Below, in pieces: positions 31,545-33,436 of a stretch of 33,436 nt of DNA. The stretch is from Cellulophaga sp. (GTDB lineage: Bacteria > Bacteroidota > Bacteroidia > Flavobacteriales > Flavobacteriaceae): assembly GCA_030731855.1 (NCBI GenBank), contig JANQTG010000207.1, positions 1-33,436 of the forward strand, given 5' to 3'. The notes beneath the pieces were generated by a model. It was not told the DNA's origin and made no database searches. It saw only the letters and a program-made list of their open reading frames with translations. A program made the translations under genes and the position numbers. Positions within the stretch are counted from its first letter, which is position 1, and the number at the start of each line of letters is the position of its first letter.

Positions 31545-33299
31545 TTATTTTTTACTGTTTTTTAGTTCAAGTAAGCTTTCTTCAATAGCATTTTCTATTC
31601 GGGGATATTCGCTAATAAAACAATCGTATAAAAAATTTAGATATTTAAAATCACGATCTTCATCACAGGTTTTATGCATTTGTTCCACTATTCTAAAGAG
31701 TCCATTTGAATGCAGCATTCTTAAACTCGCTTTTATTTTGTGGGTACTAAAGCGGATGCCTTCTATATCTAAATTTTTTAGGTCTAACTTAGTTTTTCCA
31801 ATAAATTCGACCATATTATTTTTAAAAAGTTGAATTAACTCTTCTAAAATACTAGCGTCTTGTAAACACTCGTCATATAAAGGCATCAAGTTAACATCAG
31901 GGGCTTCTTCTTGGTTTATTTTTGAAATAATAGGATGGCTCATTGTCGATTTATTCATAGGATCATCGGTTATAGCTGTTTTTATTTTATGTAGTAATTC
32001 GTCTGCTTTAAATGGTTTTAAAACATAATCGTTAATACCACTTTTTTTGCATAAATCTTCGTCTTTAACTGAAAAATCTGCTGTTAAAGCAATAATTGGT
32101 ACAGAACCTATTTTAAGATCTTTATTTTGCCTTATCATTTTCGCAATTACAAAACCAGTAGTTTCTGGTAATTGTAAATCCATCAATATTAGATCTATTT
32201 TATTCGTTTGTAAAACCCACAAACCTTCTTTAACATCATCCGTAATAAAAGGCTTACAACCCCAACTTTCAAGTCTGTTTTTAATTAGTTTTTGATTCAT
32301 GGTATTATCTTCAAAAACTAAAATAGAAATATCTTTTAGCTGCGTCTCTGTCTCCTTATTCTGGGTTTTAATTACATTAGTTTCTGCAATTGAATTTGTG
32401 TTGATTTTATAGGGGATAGAAAAATTAAAGGTAGTACCAATACCTACTTTACTTGTTACTTTAATACTACCGTCTAAAGAATCAATTAAATGTTTTACAA
32501 TACCTAAACCTAATCCAGTACCGCCATATTTTTTTGAAATATTAGGATCGGCTTGCTGATAATAATCGAAAATGGTACCGATACTATTTTCGGCAATACC
32601 AATTCCTGTATCTTTTAATATAAAATTTAGTGTAAGCGTATCGTTTTTTAGATTTTTAGCTTCAATATGAAGTGCTATGGTACCTTTATCAACAAATTTA
32701 ATGGCGTTACCTAATAAATTCAATAGTATTTGCGAAAGTTTTGAAGGATCTCCTACAAGGCTAAAAGGAGTATTATCTGAAATAGAATAGGTAAAACTAA
32801 CATCCTCATTCACTATTAGCGTTTTACATAAATAACACACATCTTTTACCAAATTATGAATATTAAAATCTACATTTTCTACGTAAACATGGCCAGACGT
32901 TATTTTTGAATACTCTAAAAGCTCGTTAATAATTTTTAACAAGGTGTTTGAAGCTGTTTTAATCGCATTTACATTCGAAAACTGATCTTCTGACAATGCA
33001 TCTTCCAATAACAAATCGGTAAAACCAATAATTCCGTTTAATGGCGTTCTAATTTCATGGCTAACTCTTGCAATTACAAGGGCTTCTGTATCTTTTATAG
33101 TTATAGATTTTTTATCGAAATCAGTAGATAAAAGCTTACTTTCAGCATCAAGTGTTGTTTTGTTTTCTAGATTTTTCTTAAAATTTAGAAATGATTTTTT
33201 TATTCGATTCGCTTCTTCTGATGTAAGCTGGTCGAAAGAAAAACTATTTAGTTTTAATTCTAGTTCAGAAATGTGGGAAAGTAAGTCGTTCGATTTCAA
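31545..33299 (-). CDS. Soluble hybrid histidine kinase: HisKA-HATPase-REC-HPt
   Basis: A 584-residue phosphorelay kinase. Residues 1-70 are a predicted coiled coil without a recognisable sensor domain or membrane span. HisKA carries the phosphoacceptor H81 (SHEIRTPLNGI). HATPase_c has the N box (N198, LLGNAIK), G1 DTGIGI (230-235) and G2 GGTGLGLG (259-266). The receiver has D374 (LMDLQLP) and K428 (VLKPF). The C-terminal HPt domain has H520 (STHKIKAS). The full His-Asp-His relay is therefore in one chain, with the single-domain regulator as the likely final acceptor. It is the first gene of the exopolysaccharide-type operon. How it senses input is not evident. Confidence 0.95.
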   Translation of the reverse strand: MKSNDLLSHISELELKLNSFSFDQLTSEEANRIKKSFLNFKKNLENKTTLDAESKLLSTDFDKKSITIKDTEALVIARVSHEIRTPLNGIIGFTDLLLEDALSEDQFSNVNAIKTASNTLLKIINELLEYSKITSGHVYVENVDFNIHNLVKDVCYLCKTLIVNEDVSFTYSISDNTPFSLVGDPSKLSQILLNLLGNAIKFVDKGTIALHIEAKNLKNDTLTLNFILKDTGIGIAENSIGTIFDYYQQADPNISKKYGGTGLGLGIVKHLIDSLDGSIKVTSKVGIGTTFNFSIPYKINTNSIAETNVIKTQNKETETQLKDISILVFEDNTMNQKLIKNRLESWGCKPFITDDVKEGLWVLQTNKIDLILMDLQLPETTGFVIAKMIRQNKDLKIGSVPIIALTADFSVKDEDLCKKSGINDYVLKPFKADELLHKIKTAITDDPMNKSTMSHPIISKINQEEAPDVNLMPLYDECLQDASILEELIQLFKNNMVEFIGKTKLDLKNLDIEGIRFSTHKIKASLRMLHSNGLFRIVEQMHKTCDEDRDFKYLNFLYDCFISEYPRIENAIEESLLELKNSKK

Positions 33300-33360
33300 G
33301 ATTTAGTGATTTGAATTTTTATACTTTATAGTGTAAAAATGTAATAATCACTGAGAGAAC

Positions 33361-33396
33361 ACAACAAAATGTTACCTGACTAGTCATTGTTGTTGT
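33361..33396 (-). promoter_or_regulatory. Hairpin in the leader of the kinase-exopolysaccharide operon
   Basis: ACAACAAAATG (33361-33371) pairs with CATTGTTGTTGT (33385-33396) over 11 bp with one bulged G. It sits 62-97 nt before the first ATG of the operon, so it could be leader structure or an operator. No T-run follows on the minus strand, so it is not a terminator. No TAnnTTTG match was found in 33300-33436. Confidence 0.35.
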
Positions 33397-33436
33397 AAAA
33401 GACAAGAAATAAGAGGTTTAAAGCTAATTTGTAGTC

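Noticed and set aside
33340-33416. Possible third copy of the RNA-like unit in the kinase operon leader (GAGAACAC and CAACAA motifs).
   Set aside because: Only short words are shared, the spacing between them does not match units A and B, and there is no terminator.

Overview
The window is AT-rich chromosomal DNA from a member of the Bacteroidota, most likely a marine Flavobacteriaceae. The evidence is the short 287-residue primary sigma factor typical of the phylum, several TAnnTTTG promoter elements, weak Shine-Dalgarno signals, many Cys-lipoproteins, type II MenB, and DUF6155 and YaiO-like proteins. I saw no tRNA, rRNA, CRISPR array, transposase or phage gene.

Layout. 1-5.8 kb: the 3' part of recQ, a cold-shock-domain protein with a basic arm, several small or unknown membrane proteins and a formate/nitrite-family channel. 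5.8-10.1 kb (minus): a four-gene operon for a molybdenum hydroxylase of the isoquinoline 1-oxidoreductase/aldehyde dehydrogenase type (2Fe-2S subunit, Tat-exported Moco subunit, XdhC, MocA-like nucleotidyltransferase). 10.2-12.7 kb (plus): a von Willebrand A lipoprotein, an OmpA-type lipoprotein and a 59-residue membrane protein, with strong terminators. 12.7-15.3 kb (minus): three envelope lipoproteins (3D domain, amidase_2, M14 carboxypeptidase), then a divergent serine hydrolase. 16.8-18.4 kb: a gene-poor region in which two colinear small-RNA-like units flank a degenerate, single-RecA-domain DEAD-box protein. 18.4-24.8 kb: menB, a glycosyltransferase, an SF2 helicase, a D-2-hydroxyacid dehydrogenase, a DUF6155 protein and rpoD. 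24.8-33.3 kb (minus): a compact six-gene operon (hybrid histidine kinase with HPt, single-domain response regulator, HEAT-repeat membrane protein, GT2 synthase, membrane-TPR protein, TPR/YaiO-like beta-barrel), followed by two tiny paralogous peptide genes.

The last cluster looks like a synthase-dependent exopolysaccharide assembly and export system with its own phosphorelay. The GT2 would polymerise and translocate the chain, the HEAT and TPR proteins would act as scaffold or periplasmic adaptors, and the barrel would export it. That division of labour is inferred from domains and gene order. The least explained signals are the two 32-33 residue paralogous peptides behind this operon and the duplicated RNA-like unit with compensatory terminator changes around the DEAD-box remnant.

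Two inverted copies of a roughly 54-bp two-hairpin element (1924-1978 and 18284-18336) and other palindromes show a dispersed intergenic repeat load. One such palindrome supplies the C-terminal codons of the 19326-20597 glycosyltransferase.
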